Source: Chitinophaga cymbidii (GTDB lineage: Bacteria; Bacteroidota; Bacteroidia; Chitinophagales; Chitinophagaceae). From it: 64,000 bases of DNA. The stretch covers positions 62,001-126,000 of the forward strand of contig NZ_BKAU01000007.1 of assembly GCF_007992715.1 (NCBI RefSeq), written 5' to 3'. The notes under the pieces are model-generated. The model had not been told where the DNA came from. It searched no databases and saw only the letters and a program-made list of their open reading frames with translations. The number at the start of each line of letters is the position of its first letter. The stretch's first letter is position 1. The position numbers and the translations under genes are program-made. This document shows, piece after piece, positions 53,181-62,750 of this stretch.

Positions 53181-53209
53181 GAGGCTGCCGCAACAGGCAG
53201 CCTCTTTTT
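53181..53209 (+). terminator. Hairpin with T-tract between helicase and exporter genes
   Basis: GAGGCTGCC, a 6-nt loop and GGCAGCCTC make a perfect 9-bp stem followed by T5 on the + strand, although no rightward gene precedes it. It directly abuts the exporter stop at 53208. The rest of 52972-53180 holds only the helicase leader and nothing else I can name. Confidence 0.5.
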
Positions 53210-54983
53210 ATGCCGTAAACTGCAACTCGCTCAACCCGCGGTACAATCCTTCCTCCTTCAACATCAATTCTTCATGCGTTCCTTCCTCCACGATCACACC
53301 TTTGTCCAGCACCAGTATCAGGTCCGCGCGGCGCACGGTGGACAGCCGGTGCGCGATCACGATGGAAGTTCGTCCGCGCATCAGTTTGTCCAGCGCATCC
53401 TGCACCAGGCGTTCCGATTCTGAATCCAGCGCGGAAGTGGCTTCGTCGAGGATGAGTATTTTAGGATCTTTCAGCACGGCGCGCGCAATGGCAATGCGCT
53501 GACGCTGCCCGCCGGAAAGCTGTATGCCGCGTTCCCCCACGGTCGTGTTCATGCCTTCCGGGAAGTTTTGGATGAAGTCCCAGGCATTGGCCTGCTGCGC
53601 GGCGTGCGTGATGGCTTCTTCCGTTGCATCTGGATTGCCGTAGGCGATGTTCTCCCGGATGGTACCGCCGAAAAGAAATACGTCCTGCGGCACTACGGCC
53701 ATCTGGCTGCGCAGCGTGGTAAGGTCGTAAGATCGTGCATCCTTTCCGTCGAAAGAAATGTTGCCCTGCACCGGATCATAGAACCGCAGCAGGAGGGAAA
53801 CGATAGTGGATTTGCCGGCGCCGCTGGGCCCCACCAGCGCTACCTGTTCGCCCGGCTGCACTTCAAAGCTCACGTTATGCAGCACCGCAATGTCTTTCCG
53901 GCTGGGATACTGAAAGCTCACATCGTTAAAGCTGATCTCGCCGGAAATTGCGGGGATGCGCTGCGCGGCGGGAAGTGGACGAATATCTTCCACCTCCTCG
54001 TCCAGTATTTCCAGCAGGTTTTCCGATGCGCCGATCGCGCGCTGAATACGGGTATATATTTCGGCCAGCCCGCTGATGGAGCCGCCGATGAAACCGGAGT
54101 AGAGGATAAAGGAGAAAAGCTGTCCTACTTCCAGCTGCCCTTCGGCCATGAGCATGGCGCCTTTCCAGATCACGGCCACCATGGCGCCGAACAGCCCGAG
54201 TATCAGGAACGATACAAAAGCGCCCTGGTAGGAGCCGGCTTTCATGCCTGTTTTGGCGGCTTCATTGGTTTTGTTGCGGTAGCGGCCGATCTCGAAAAAT
54301 TCGTTCGCGAAAGCCTTCACGTTAAAGATCCCCTGTAATGTTTCTTCCACGATGGTATTGGAATCCGCTACCTGCGCCTGCACCTGTTTGGAAAACTTGC
54401 GGATGAACCGCCCGAAAACCACGGCCAGCACACAGATGACGGGGAGGACGGCGAGCATGAAGAGGGTCAGCCTGCCGGAAGTGAGCGCGAGCAGCACAAT
54501 ACCGCCGGTGATGATGATCACCTGCCGCAGGAACTCCGCCAGGGTGGTGGTGAACATGTCCTGCAACTGCGAAATGTCCGATGAAATGCGGCTGTTCAGC
54601 TCACCCACGCGGCGCTCGGCGAAGAAGCGCATCGGCAGGCGGATCAGGTGGCTGTAGGTGGCCTGTCGCAGTGCGGCCAGTGTTTTTTCCGTGACCGTCA
54701 CGAAGATGCGGATGCGGAAATAGGAAAAAAGGGATTGCAGGATGAGCACCGCCGCCAGCAGCAGGCCGATGCGGTCCAGTTGCTGCAGCAATACGCCTTT
54801 ATGCCCCGCGTCCACCAGCTCGCCGAGCAGCTTCGGGAAGGCCAGGCTGGCGGAAGTGGACAGCAGCAGCATGAAAAGCCCCAGGCCGAATTGCCAGCGG
54901 TAGGGCTTTGCGTACTGATAGAGCCGTAATGCTTTGCGGATGCTTGAAAATGTAACCTTAACGCGCTTGTTCTGTTGCTCCAT
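53208..54983 (-). CDS. ABC transporter, fused permease-ATPase (MsbA-like exporter)
   Basis: 591 residues. Six membrane helices are followed by a complete ATPase: GPSGAGKST Walker A, LSGGQRQRIAIARA signature, ILILDEATSALD Walker B and IVIAHRLSTV H-loop. The half-transporter form works as a homodimer exporting lipids or drugs. Neighbours (patatin, membrane protein) hint at lipid metabolism, but the substrate is open. The start has an ATG at 54983, 22 bp after the preceding gene. Confidence 0.92.
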   Translation of the reverse strand: MEQQNKRVKVTFSSIRKALRLYQYAKPYRWQFGLGLFMLLLSTSASLAFPKLLGELVDAGHKGVLLQQLDRIGLLLAAVLILQSLFSYFRIRIFVTVTEKTLAALRQATYSHLIRLPMRFFAERRVGELNSRISSDISQLQDMFTTTLAEFLRQVIIITGGIVLLALTSGRLTLFMLAVLPVICVLAVVFGRFIRKFSKQVQAQVADSNTIVEETLQGIFNVKAFANEFFEIGRYRNKTNEAAKTGMKAGSYQGAFVSFLILGLFGAMVAVIWKGAMLMAEGQLEVGQLFSFILYSGFIGGSISGLAEIYTRIQRAIGASENLLEILDEEVEDIRPLPAAQRIPAISGEISFNDVSFQYPSRKDIAVLHNVSFEVQPGEQVALVGPSGAGKSTIVSLLLRFYDPVQGNISFDGKDARSYDLTTLRSQMAVVPQDVFLFGGTIRENIAYGNPDATEEAITHAAQQANAWDFIQNFPEGMNTTVGERGIQLSGGQRQRIAIARAVLKDPKILILDEATSALDSESERLVQDALDKLMRGRTSIVIAHRLSTVRRADLILVLDKGVIVEEGTHEELMLKEEGLYRGLSELQFTA

Positions 54984-55005
54984 GGATCGAAATTAAGACT
55001 TTCGT

Positions 55006-55674
55006 CTATGGAGTAGACGAACGGGCCGGCGAAATATTGTTTTTCTCCGCGTTTTTCATCCGCCGGGCGATCCATATAAACACCACTGTTTCCACCACCG
55101 CCATCCCCACATAAGGCAGCGTTTCCTGCAAAAAGCTGCCGGACATCCAGAAGTAGAAGATCACGGGCAACGTTACCGCTACGCCGAGGAAAGCAAGGAT
55201 GAATTTGGCATATACGTAGAACGTGTAATTCCGGAACGGCCGCGCTCCGGGCTGAACGGAGGGACGGCGCAGCTTTTTCAGCAGGTAGGCATTTTCCAGG
55301 ATGTCGAACAGCCAGGCGAAGAATTGCAGGGCGGCGATCAGCCAGAAAAAATATTGTCCGGCGCCGGTTTTCCCGCCCAGAACAAGACAAAGCAGCGCAA
55401 TGAGCGGGTAGAGGGCGGCCATGAAAAGGAAATCCACCCAAAGGTGCGCTCTCACCGCCCGCCGTGCGTCTTCGGGCATATTCTGTATCAGCCTGACCAG
55501 CTCGGCGGGTGAAGAGGGGAACTGTAGGTCCAGCAACGTGAAGGGTACTTCGCCGAGGTCTTCGTGCTGTTGCCGGAAGCGGCGGGCCAGCGCCATCATC
55601 CACAATGTGGTGGCGAGGAAAACGGTGAAGAGGATGATAAAATAAAGCCAGGGATCGGAAAGTATGACTGCCAT
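55006..55674 (-). CDS. Polytopic membrane protein of unknown function
   Basis: 222 residues with about five membrane helices (LYFIILFTVFLATTLWMMAL, DFLFMAALYPLIALLCLVLG, FILAFLGVAVTLPVIFYFWM and others). No known motif. Its start overlaps the patatin stop (TAATG), so it is translationally coupled to the lipase and may act with it at the membrane. Confidence 0.7.
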   Translation of the reverse strand: MAVILSDPWLYFIILFTVFLATTLWMMALARRFRQQHEDLGEVPFTLLDLQFPSSPAELVRLIQNMPEDARRAVRAHLWVDFLFMAALYPLIALLCLVLGGKTGAGQYFFWLIAALQFFAWLFDILENAYLLKKLRRPSVQPGARPFRNYTFYVYAKFILAFLGVAVTLPVIFYFWMSGSFLQETLPYVGMAVVETVVFIWIARRMKNAEKNNISPARSSTP

Positions 55675-57221
55675 TATTTTCTGGTTTTGGTGAGGATATC
55701 GGAAACGCCGCGCAGGTTTTTCTGCGAGGAATTGACCTGTTGGTGCACGATGATGCGCGCTGTTTTGTATTCCTCCCAGTTAAAGTCTTCCAGCAGGAAA
55801 CGGGCGGCGGCCTGTGCGCCGAGAACGAAAAGCTCGCGTTGCTTTTCATGTGAGATATTAAAATCGAGCCAGTTGTATTCATGCACATGGATCACGCCGA
55901 TGCCTTTGCGGAACAGGCTGTTCTTCAGCAGGAAATCCTTATCGTAATAATACCGCACGGTGTTGAAGAGCTTCCCGAGGTACGCACCCAGGCTGAGGTT
56001 ATCGGCCAGGTTGATGGTGTTGTCCGCCGGCGTGGCGTCATCCAGCTCTATGCCCAGCGTGGGCAGGCGCGGGATGGTTATTTCGGGATTGTAGAGGATG
56101 TTGATGGGGAAGTTGGAGAGCACGCCGCCGTCCACGAAACGCACGGCCGTGGGGATGTCCGCCGGTTCCATCAGCAGGTGTTCTTTCCAGTGCGTCTGGA
56201 TGATGGGCAGGTCGCGCGGAATGTTCCGGATGATGTGCGATTCGAAGAAGATGGGAATGCTCATGGATGCCCGCACAAATTCTGCGGGGTGGATGTCGTG
56301 CTTGTTTTCCCGGAACAGGTTCCACATGCGCGGGAACTCGATCTTGTTCTGGGTGATGATGTCTGAGGTGATAAGGGTGATATCGGGCTGCAGCCCTTTT
56401 GTGGGGTCGCCGCCCAGCTGGCGGTCGTGTTCCACGTTGCGGATGTGCAGCCCCGCGGGGACTTTGCCGGCGACCGCTTCCAGGTCATCGATATTATGTA
56501 CGCCATTATCCGCCATGATCATTTTGATCCATTCGGTAAAATTATCCCCGGGATTGATGCCGAAACCGCGGTTCTTCAGGCGTTGCAGGAGGTAGGAGCC
56601 ATAGCCCGCCACCAGCCCGATGCAGAGCAGCGCCAGCCCGGTGAGGATGTAACTGGCAATGGCGATGCCGTGAAAAACGGGATAGAGGTGACGCAGGCCG
56701 GTGGCGGCGATGTCTGTCAGTACCAGCACGGCCAGCGTGATGCCGAGTATCAGGCCGGCGTTTTTGATCCGCCGCGCGAAATGTTCTGTTTTGATGATCC
56801 AGCGGATGAGCTTGCGCGCGAAGGGATGGCCATCTACGAAATCGAAAAAAGGTTTCTCGCAGAGATATTCGAGGATGCGTTCGGAACTGGTGCAGTTCCT
56901 TGATCTGTCTTCCTTCACAACGGCCAGCAGGGTAGTGTTGATGGCGCCGGCGCTGGTGCCGGCGAGGCGCATGAAGCGGATGCCGACTTTCTCGAGGATG
57001 TAGGTGTAACCCACCAGGGCTACGCCGAGCACACCGCCGCCTTCCTGCACGAGGTGCACGTACTGATGGCCTTCGGCATCGAGGGTGTCTGATACGATCA
57101 GCTTTTTATAGTTGTGGGAAGGACCGGGCTCGTCGAACCGGTCGGCCAGCTGCTGCAATGCGGCTTGCACTTCAGGCGCTTGCGTGAAAAATTCCAGGGG
57201 AATTTTCTTGGTTTCAGGCAT
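55674..57221 (-). CDS. Patatin-like phospholipase with membrane helices
   Basis: 515 residues. The patatin elements are GGGVLGVALVG (oxyanion, modified GGG), GTSAGAINT (Ser nucleophile) and VDGGVLSNFP (Asp of the dyad). Three or four hydrophobic segments inserted between about 150 and 225 make it membrane-bound. Probably hydrolyses phospholipid or lysophospholipid acyl chains. Operon with the 55006 membrane protein. Confidence 0.88.
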   Translation of the reverse strand: MPETKKIPLEFFTQAPEVQAALQQLADRFDEPGPSHNYKKLIVSDTLDAEGHQYVHLVQEGGGVLGVALVGYTYILEKVGIRFMRLAGTSAGAINTTLLAVVKEDRSRNCTSSERILEYLCEKPFFDFVDGHPFARKLIRWIIKTEHFARRIKNAGLILGITLAVLVLTDIAATGLRHLYPVFHGIAIASYILTGLALLCIGLVAGYGSYLLQRLKNRGFGINPGDNFTEWIKMIMADNGVHNIDDLEAVAGKVPAGLHIRNVEHDRQLGGDPTKGLQPDITLITSDIITQNKIEFPRMWNLFRENKHDIHPAEFVRASMSIPIFFESHIIRNIPRDLPIIQTHWKEHLLMEPADIPTAVRFVDGGVLSNFPINILYNPEITIPRLPTLGIELDDATPADNTINLADNLSLGAYLGKLFNTVRYYYDKDFLLKNSLFRKGIGVIHVHEYNWLDFNISHEKQRELFVLGAQAAARFLLEDFNWEEYKTARIIVHQQVNSSQKNLRGVSDILTKTRK

Positions 57222-57275
57222 ACCATGAGGGTTTGGGTGTTAACTATCAAATGTAAATGTAATAAAACGGAGGCT

Positions 57276-57869
57276 TTATTCAAACGCCCGAAACCCCTTA
57301 TGCTGCGCGAGCGCCAGCATTTCCTTGTCGCCGCTGCTGTCGCCGTAAGCGTAGATCGTTTCAAAAGTGGTGAGGTGCACGGCCTCCCGGATGCGGCAAA
57401 CCTTTTCGTCGCCGTTACAATTCTTTCCATTCAGCAGACCGGTAACGCGGCCGTCCTTCACTTCCAGTTTCGAGCCGAGGCAGGGGATGCCGAGCGTGCG
57501 GCTCCAGGGCTCCACCCAGTTTTCGGCGGAGGCGGTAACGATGTATACGGCGTGCCCTTCCGTCTGGTGCCACGCGATCGCATTCAGCGCTTTCGGCCGC
57601 AGGAGGGAAGGCAGCCGGTGCCGGCAGAAATCATCGCACAGCTGCTGAAATACAGGCAGGCTGTCATTCTTAAAGAAAAAGCGCAGCACGATCTCTTTCA
57701 TCCGCTGGTTGGTGATCACCTTCAATTTGAACAGCACCAGCAAAGGTGAGAGGATCAGCAATCCGCCATACAATGCAGCGCTCCCTTTCTGAAACCGGAT
57801 GATCTCGAACAGGGTATCCTTTGTGGTGATGGTACCATCAAAATCAAAGAAGACTGCAACGTTCTTCAA
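57276..57869 (-). CDS. HAD-IB family phosphatase
   Basis: 197 residues from TTG 57869, which overlaps the stop of the SDR gene as TTGA and starts just before VAVFFDFDGTITTKDT; the ATG at 57938 would place 23 residues inside the SDR gene. HAD motifs are DFDGT, VTASAENW and YGDSSGDKEML. SerB-like HAD-IB enzymes remove phosphate from small metabolites or lipids. It is the last of four linked genes resembling prenyl-phosphoryl-arabinose synthesis, so a role as the 5-phosphoribosyl lipid phosphatase is suggested. Confidence 0.85.
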   Translation of the reverse strand: MKNVAVFFDFDGTITTKDTLFEIIRFQKGSAALYGGLLILSPLLVLFKLKVITNQRMKEIVLRFFFKNDSLPVFQQLCDDFCRHRLPSLLRPKALNAIAWHQTEGHAVYIVTASAENWVEPWSRTLGIPCLGSKLEVKDGRVTGLLNGKNCNGDEKVCRIREAVHLTTFETIYAYGDSSGDKEMLALAQHKGFRAFE

Positions 57870-58597
57870 AGCTTCAGTTTTTTGAAAATGAATTCGGGGA
57901 TATTCCTGATAATGAACATGATGTAACGCCAGAACCATTTTGTGTAGATCACGTTCCTGCGGGCGGCGGCGCCTTTGAAGATATCTTTCGCCACTTCTTC
58001 CGGCTGCGCGGTGAGCAATGGCGGCAGCGTGAGGTTCTCCGTCATGCGGGTGTTTACGAAGCCGGGCTGCACGCTCATCACGTGAACGCCTGTATGAAAC
58101 AGCCTGTTGCGTAAGCCGGACAAATAAGCAGTAAACCCTGCCTTGGCGCTTCCGTACAGGTAGTTGCTCATCCTGCCGCGGTCGCCGGCCACGGAGCTGA
58201 TGCCGATGATGGCGCCGGATTGGCGGGCGGCCATGTCTTCCGCCACCACGTTGAGAATGGATACAGCGCCGGTATAGTTCGTGTGCAGGATGCGCGCGGC
58301 TTCGTTCCAGTCGCTTTGCGCGGCCTGCTGGTCGCCGAGGTAACCGAACACGCAGATCACGATATCGGGTTTTACTTCCAGCTGCCGGTAAAAAGCGGGG
58401 TGACTGGCAAAGTCCAGCGCATCAAAAGCATGCGTAGTAACGGGAACGCCCGCACGGATTTGGAGGTCCTGCTGCAGCGCGTACAATTGTTCCGGCTTGC
58501 GGGCGGCGAGCTGAACAGCATATTTTTCGGTGGCATATTTCCGGGCAATGGCAACGGCCATGTCTGAAGCAGCGCCCAATATCAATACAGTAGGCAT
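57866..58597 (-). CDS. SDR oxidoreductase, DprE2-like
   Basis: 243 residues. The N-terminal cofactor motif LILGAASDMAVAIARKYA is the DprE2-type variant of the GxxxGxG loop. The catalytic YLYGSAKAGF (YxxxK) and GIISSVAGDRGR (Ser) are present. In mycobacteria DprE2 reduces the keto intermediate made by DprE1 on polyprenyl-phosphoryl ribose. It is directly downstream of the DprE1-like gene (9 bp). Confidence 0.85.
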   Translation of the reverse strand: MPTVLILGAASDMAVAIARKYATEKYAVQLAARKPEQLYALQQDLQIRAGVPVTTHAFDALDFASHPAFYRQLEVKPDIVICVFGYLGDQQAAQSDWNEAARILHTNYTGAVSILNVVAEDMAARQSGAIIGISSVAGDRGRMSNYLYGSAKAGFTAYLSGLRNRLFHTGVHVMSVQPGFVNTRMTENLTLPPLLTAQPEEVAKDIFKGAAARRNVIYTKWFWRYIMFIIRNIPEFIFKKLKL

Positions 58598-58606
58598 GTT
58601 CGGGAT

Positions 58607-59944
58607 CTATTGTGTTAGCAGAAGGCGGTCGGATTGCACGGAGCGGAATTTGCCGTCCGGGTTAAAAGTTTTCACGATGCCGGCAAAGCGTTCAGCATTC
58701 GGGTAGCTCTTCCAGAATACTTCCTGCTGCATGCGTGCGTCTTTGGTGAGATAGAGCCTGCCGCCGTATTGCAGCACCAGGGCGTCCAGCTCATCTAAAA
58801 AAGCGAACAAACCTTTACGTACCGGGAAGTCCAGCGCCAGCGTATAGCCTTCCATGGGGAAGGAAATCAGGTCGTCCTGCTTGCCGAAAACCTTCAGCAC
58901 GGCAAGGAAAGAGCCCCATCCTTTGTCACTGATCGCCCGCAGAATGGCCGCCAGTCCTTCTTTCTTATCTATCGGCAATACGAACTGATACTGCACAAAG
59001 CCGTCCTTCCCATATCCGCGGTTCCAGTGATGGATCGCGTCCAGCGGGTAAAAGAAAGGTTCGTAGGGCACCACGCTTTCCATTACTTTTTTGTAGTTCT
59101 TGCCGTAGTATAAAGCGTTGAATGCTTTTACCGTAAAGTTATTCAGCACGAAAGACGGCAGGTTGAACGGCACAGTGAGCTTCATTTTGGGCGGCAGCAC
59201 CAGCGGTTCGCGGCCCTGTTTGGCATTCAGCTCTTCTTTTGCGGCGTGTTCGCCAACGATGAGAATGCTCCGGCCGAACGATTTCCCTTTTTGCAGGCAA
59301 TCGATCCAGGCCATGGAGTAGGTATAATGCGTGTATTCGTCAAACAGGCGGAGTATTTCATCGAGATTTTCCGCTTTGATCTGTTTCTGACGGATGTAAG
59401 CCGTTTCTATCTTTTTAAGCCGGAACCGTACGCTGGTGATGATGCCGGTGAGGCCCATTCCGCCGCAGGTGGCCCAGTACAAATCTGTATTGCTGCTCCG
59501 GGAGCAGGTCATCATACCGGTGCCGGTGAGCACTTCCATGTGCAGGATGTGATTGGAAAAGCTGCCTTCGGAGTGATGGTTCTTGCCATGTACGTCCGAC
59601 GCCACGGCGCCGCCGACGGTGATGAACTTGGTGCCGGGGGTGACGGGGAGGAACCAGCCTTTCGGCACCACGATCTCCAGCACCTGGTCCAGCGTCATGC
59701 CGGCCTGGCATTCAAAATCGCCGGTTTCCACATCGAAGTGCAGTACCTTATCGTAACGGAGGGTGGAAATGCTGTGTTCGCCGAGGGAGGCATCGCCGTA
59801 GCAACGGCCGTTCCCGCGGGCGATGATGCGGTCATGGGTGTTAACGTACTGTGTCAGCTGTTCTTCCTGGGAGAACGAGCTTTCCTCACAGTCCAATGCG
59901 GGGTAATTTCCCCAGTTTGCTAATTGTTTGCGCATTTTACTCAA
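58607..59944 (-). CDS. FAD-linked oxidase, DprE1-like
   Basis: 445 residues. The FAD-binding PCMH part contains ARGNGRCYGDASLGEHSIST and TVGGAVASDVHGKNHHSEGS with the VHGKNHH segment of DprE1. A C-terminal D-arabinono-lactone-oxidase-like cap ends in GGRLYLTKDARMQ. DprE1 oxidises the 2'-OH of polyprenyl-phosphoryl ribose. Its start overlaps the stop of the UbiA-like gene by 8 bp. Confidence 0.88.
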   Translation of the reverse strand: MSKMRKQLANWGNYPALDCEESSFSQEEQLTQYVNTHDRIIARGNGRCYGDASLGEHSISTLRYDKVLHFDVETGDFECQAGMTLDQVLEIVVPKGWFLPVTPGTKFITVGGAVASDVHGKNHHSEGSFSNHILHMEVLTGTGMMTCSRSSNTDLYWATCGGMGLTGIITSVRFRLKKIETAYIRQKQIKAENLDEILRLFDEYTHYTYSMAWIDCLQKGKSFGRSILIVGEHAAKEELNAKQGREPLVLPPKMKLTVPFNLPSFVLNNFTVKAFNALYYGKNYKKVMESVVPYEPFFYPLDAIHHWNRGYGKDGFVQYQFVLPIDKKEGLAAILRAISDKGWGSFLAVLKVFGKQDDLISFPMEGYTLALDFPVRKGLFAFLDELDALVLQYGGRLYLTKDARMQQEVFWKSYPNAERFAGIVKTFNPDGKFRSVQSDRLLLTQ

Positions 59945-60905
59945 AAAAACTTTTATCCGCCGGTAAAATGGCCGGCATCAAATAAATGATCACATAAAAA
60001 CTCAGTATCCAGAGGAAAATGGTTAATTGAATAAAGCGGTCTTTGTACAGGATTTTGGTGGGAGACCCGGTATCGTTCTCCACGTAGGTTATTTGCAAAT
60101 ATCGCATTAATCCGGCAATTACAAAAATAGTGGTGTAGTAAAGCCGGTAGGTGTGGAAGCGTTCCATGGTGGCGGGGGCCATCGTGTACATGAGGTAAGC
60201 CACGATGATAACGGCGGAAACCAGCGCCAGGGATACGTTCAGGAAGTCCATATTATACCCTTTGGAGGCCACGCGCATGTCTTTGCCGGAAGCTATTTTA
60301 AGCACGATATCGTCCCGCCGCTTGGCAATGGCCATGAAGAGCGCCAGCAGAAAGACCATCAGCATCAGCCATTCCGAAACGGCGATGCCGGACAGAACGC
60401 CGCCTGCTTTCACGCGCAGCACAAAGCCTATGGCCACGATGAAGATGTCCAGAATGGAAATGTTCTTCAGGCCGAAAGAATAGGCGAGGTTGAGCACAAA
60501 ATAGATGCTCAGCACGAAAGCAAACTTGGAGCCGAGCAGGCAAGCGCCGCCGAGGCCGCCGATGACGAGCAGAAAGAAGACAACGAGCGCAGTGTTCTTT
60601 GACACGGCGCCGGATGCGAGGGGGCGCTTGCATTTGACGGGGTGCATCCTGTCCGCTTCAATATCGCGGTAGTCGTTAATAATGTAAATGCTGCTGGCGA
60701 GAGCGGAAAAGCAGGCAAAGCCCAGTAGCAGCCACATGATTTTTTCTACGTTGAAGATCTCGCCGGCAAAAAAGAGGGGTATGAACAGGAATGCGTTCTT
60801 TGCCCAGTGTTTTGGTCTAAGTAGTTTCAGATACTGCAAGGGAATCAGGCATTGATGCTTCGCAAGATACAACGAATCCAGGAAAATGTATTTACATTTG
60901 AGCAT
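59937..60905 (-). CDS. UbiA-superfamily polyprenyl-phosphate phosphoribosyltransferase-like protein
   Basis: 322 residues from ATG 60905, chosen because further upstream codons run through the divergent gene. Motifs are LLRPKHWAKNAFLFIPLFFA, the Asp-rich NDYRDIEADRMHPVKCKRPL and a YSFGLKNISILD repeat, with about eight membrane helices. This is the DPPR synthase (Rv3806c) branch, which transfers phosphoribose from PRPP to a polyprenyl phosphate. It is the first gene of the four-gene set. Confidence 0.85.
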   Translation of the reverse strand: MLKCKYIFLDSLYLAKHQCLIPLQYLKLLRPKHWAKNAFLFIPLFFAGEIFNVEKIMWLLLGFACFSALASSIYIINDYRDIEADRMHPVKCKRPLASGAVSKNTALVVFFLLVIGGLGGACLLGSKFAFVLSIYFVLNLAYSFGLKNISILDIFIVAIGFVLRVKAGGVLSGIAVSEWLMLMVFLLALFMAIAKRRDDIVLKIASGKDMRVASKGYNMDFLNVSLALVSAVIIVAYLMYTMAPATMERFHTYRLYYTTIFVIAGLMRYLQITYVENDTGSPTKILYKDRFIQLTIFLWILSFYVIIYLMPAILPADKSFFE

Positions 60906-60936
60906 TAATAACAATATCTTGTAATTTAGCCCCCAA

Positions 60937-62556
60937 ATGAACCGACTAGCCATCAACCGCCGCAATGCGGCCGTATTAGAAAGTATTATCATTATCGGCC
61001 TTGCGCTTGTTCCCTTGTTCTCGACATTCCCGTACCGCGTGAACATCTTTTTAACATGGGAGGGCGCCTTCCGCCTGTCTGAAGGGCAAATGCCCTACCG
61101 CGATTTCGGAACACCGCTCGGGTTCGGGTTCTGGCTGATCCCCGCGCTGTTTTTCAAGATCTTCGGGCCTTATCTCATTTCGCTGATAAAGGCGCAGGTG
61201 TTGATCAACATTATGGGCGGGTTTGCCTTCCGTTCCATTATGAAAAGCCTGGGGCTGCCTGCGGGGATCAGGGTGTTGTCTGTTTTGCTGTTTGTGCTGT
61301 CTTATTCCTTTTTCAATTTCTGGCCCTGGTACAACCATACCGTTATCATCTACGAGCTGATCGGGCTGGCGTTTTTGCTGTGCTCCTTAAAGGGAGGTAA
61401 ATGGCGATGGCTGACGTTGTTCGCGGCGGCTTTTTTCACTTTCCTCAGCTTTTTTACGAAACAGGACGGCGGAGGGCTGGCGTTGCTGCTTTGCCTCGCT
61501 ATCCTGGGGTATCATAGTTTGCATGAGAGGCGGTGGACGGAGCTGCTGGGGTTCGTTGGATTTTACATCCTGGTGGGCTGCATTTTCATCCTGCCTTTCG
61601 TTCCGCACGGGTTCGGCTACTGGTTCAACCACGGGCAGCCGCCGCATAACTCCCGGTTGGCGGTAAAGGACTTCGCGGACGAGATCCTGAATTTCTCCCA
61701 ATGGCTCAAATTCTACTTTTTGCTGATCGTGCTGCTCATGATCCCTTCCCTGAGAAACTGGCGGGCTTTATGGGCTGATAAACAGCAGATGATGTTCCTG
61801 CTGGTGACTGTCGGCATTCTCGTGGAGGCCGCGATCTTCCAGGTGACCAGCTATACGCCGCCGGACAATAATATCTTCTTCCACAGCTTTGCTTTCGCCT
61901 TTATTTTCACCCAGTTAGCGTGGATATTGCAAATAAAGCTGGAAGACTTCCGGTATTTTGCCGGCGCAGGGTTGCTGATCCTGCTGTGGTGGTCGGGTAC
62001 TTTCTATAAATACATCGATAAAATCCTGACCAGGATGCTTCCTCCGGCGCAGGAAGTGGTGGCCGGCGGCGAAAATGTAGTTTCGCGTAACAACTTCATG
62101 ATCAATACAGATACAACGGATGTTTCAACTTCTGAATGGATCTTTTCATCTATTCCTGTGTTCAAAAAGATCTATATGCCGCCCTCCACAGTGCATGGAA
62201 TGGACAGATTGATGGACATGCCTGTAATAAAATCCAAAGGGAGAGAGGTGAAAGTTTTGAACCTCAGTGAATTAACCCCACTGGATCAGGCCATCGGCTA
62301 CAAGCAGGAGACGGGGCATCAGATTCCCTTGTGGCATCACCTTGGCGTGGGCATGTTTAACAGACAGCTGGCTGATTATAACGAGAAGATCCGGAACAAA
62401 TATTACGATGTAGTTGTTTTTGAATATGCCCCTACGCTCAATAATTTCTTCCCCTTTGCGATCCGGGACGAACTGAAGCGGCATTACCGGCAGGTAGATT
62501 CCTTCCTGGCGCCGCGCCGTCCGACCAACGCAACGATAGAAGTGTATGTTCCGTAA
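60937..62556 (+). CDS. GT-C-like polytopic membrane protein, possible glycosyltransferase
   Basis: 539 residues with about ten membrane helices. The first loop reads FLTWEGAFRLSEGQMPYRDF, an acidic-residue plus Pro-Tyr-Arg-Asp pattern as in GT-C enzymes that use polyprenyl-phospho sugars. A soluble C-terminal domain of ~140 residues follows. It is divergent (31 bp) from the UbiA-like gene, so it may use the lipid-linked pentose made by those enzymes. Donor and acceptor are inference. Confidence 0.65.
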   Translation: MNRLAINRRNAAVLESIIIIGLALVPLFSTFPYRVNIFLTWEGAFRLSEGQMPYRDFGTPLGFGFWLIPALFFKIFGPYLISLIKAQVLINIMGGFAFRSIMKSLGLPAGIRVLSVLLFVLSYSFFNFWPWYNHTVIIYELIGLAFLLCSLKGGKWRWLTLFAAAFFTFLSFFTKQDGGGLALLLCLAILGYHSLHERRWTELLGFVGFYILVGCIFILPFVPHGFGYWFNHGQPPHNSRLAVKDFADEILNFSQWLKFYFLLIVLLMIPSLRNWRALWADKQQMMFLLVTVGILVEAAIFQVTSYTPPDNNIFFHSFAFAFIFTQLAWILQIKLEDFRYFAGAGLLILLWWSGTFYKYIDKILTRMLPPAQEVVAGGENVVSRNNFMINTDTTDVSTSEWIFSSIPVFKKIYMPPSTVHGMDRLMDMPVIKSKGREVKVLNLSELTPLDQAIGYKQETGHQIPLWHHLGVGMFNRQLADYNEKIRNKYYDVVVFEYAPTLNNFFPFAIRDELKRHYRQVDSFLAPRRPTNATIEVYVP

Positions 62557-62628
62557 ACAGGTATCAGGCGTTCCGAAATAGCGCTAATCAGATCATCCGC
62601 GCAATATTTATCCGATCAAAATAATATC

Positions 62629-62662
62629 AGAAGGCAGCTCAATAAAGGGCTGCCTTCTTTAT
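62629..62662 (+). terminator. Terminator after the GT-C-like gene
   Basis: AGAAGGCAGC pairs with GCTGCCTTCT (10 bp, 10-nt loop), followed by TTATA. It lies 72 bp past the stop. Confidence 0.65.
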
Positions 62663-62717
62663 ACAACAACTACTTTATCAATCAGTTATGTCATCCTACT
62701 TCAACCCAAAAACAGGG

Positions 62718-62748
62718 TTTGCAAAAGCGCCTGGAAAGCCTATCTTTG
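62718..62748 (+). promoter_or_regulatory. Bacteroidota promoter of the CGNR gene
   Basis: TTTG (62718-62721), exactly 19 bp, then TATCTTTG (62741-62748): a full match to TTTG-N19-TAnnTTTG. The ATG is at 62788. Confidence 0.8.
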
Positions 62749-62750
62749 TA

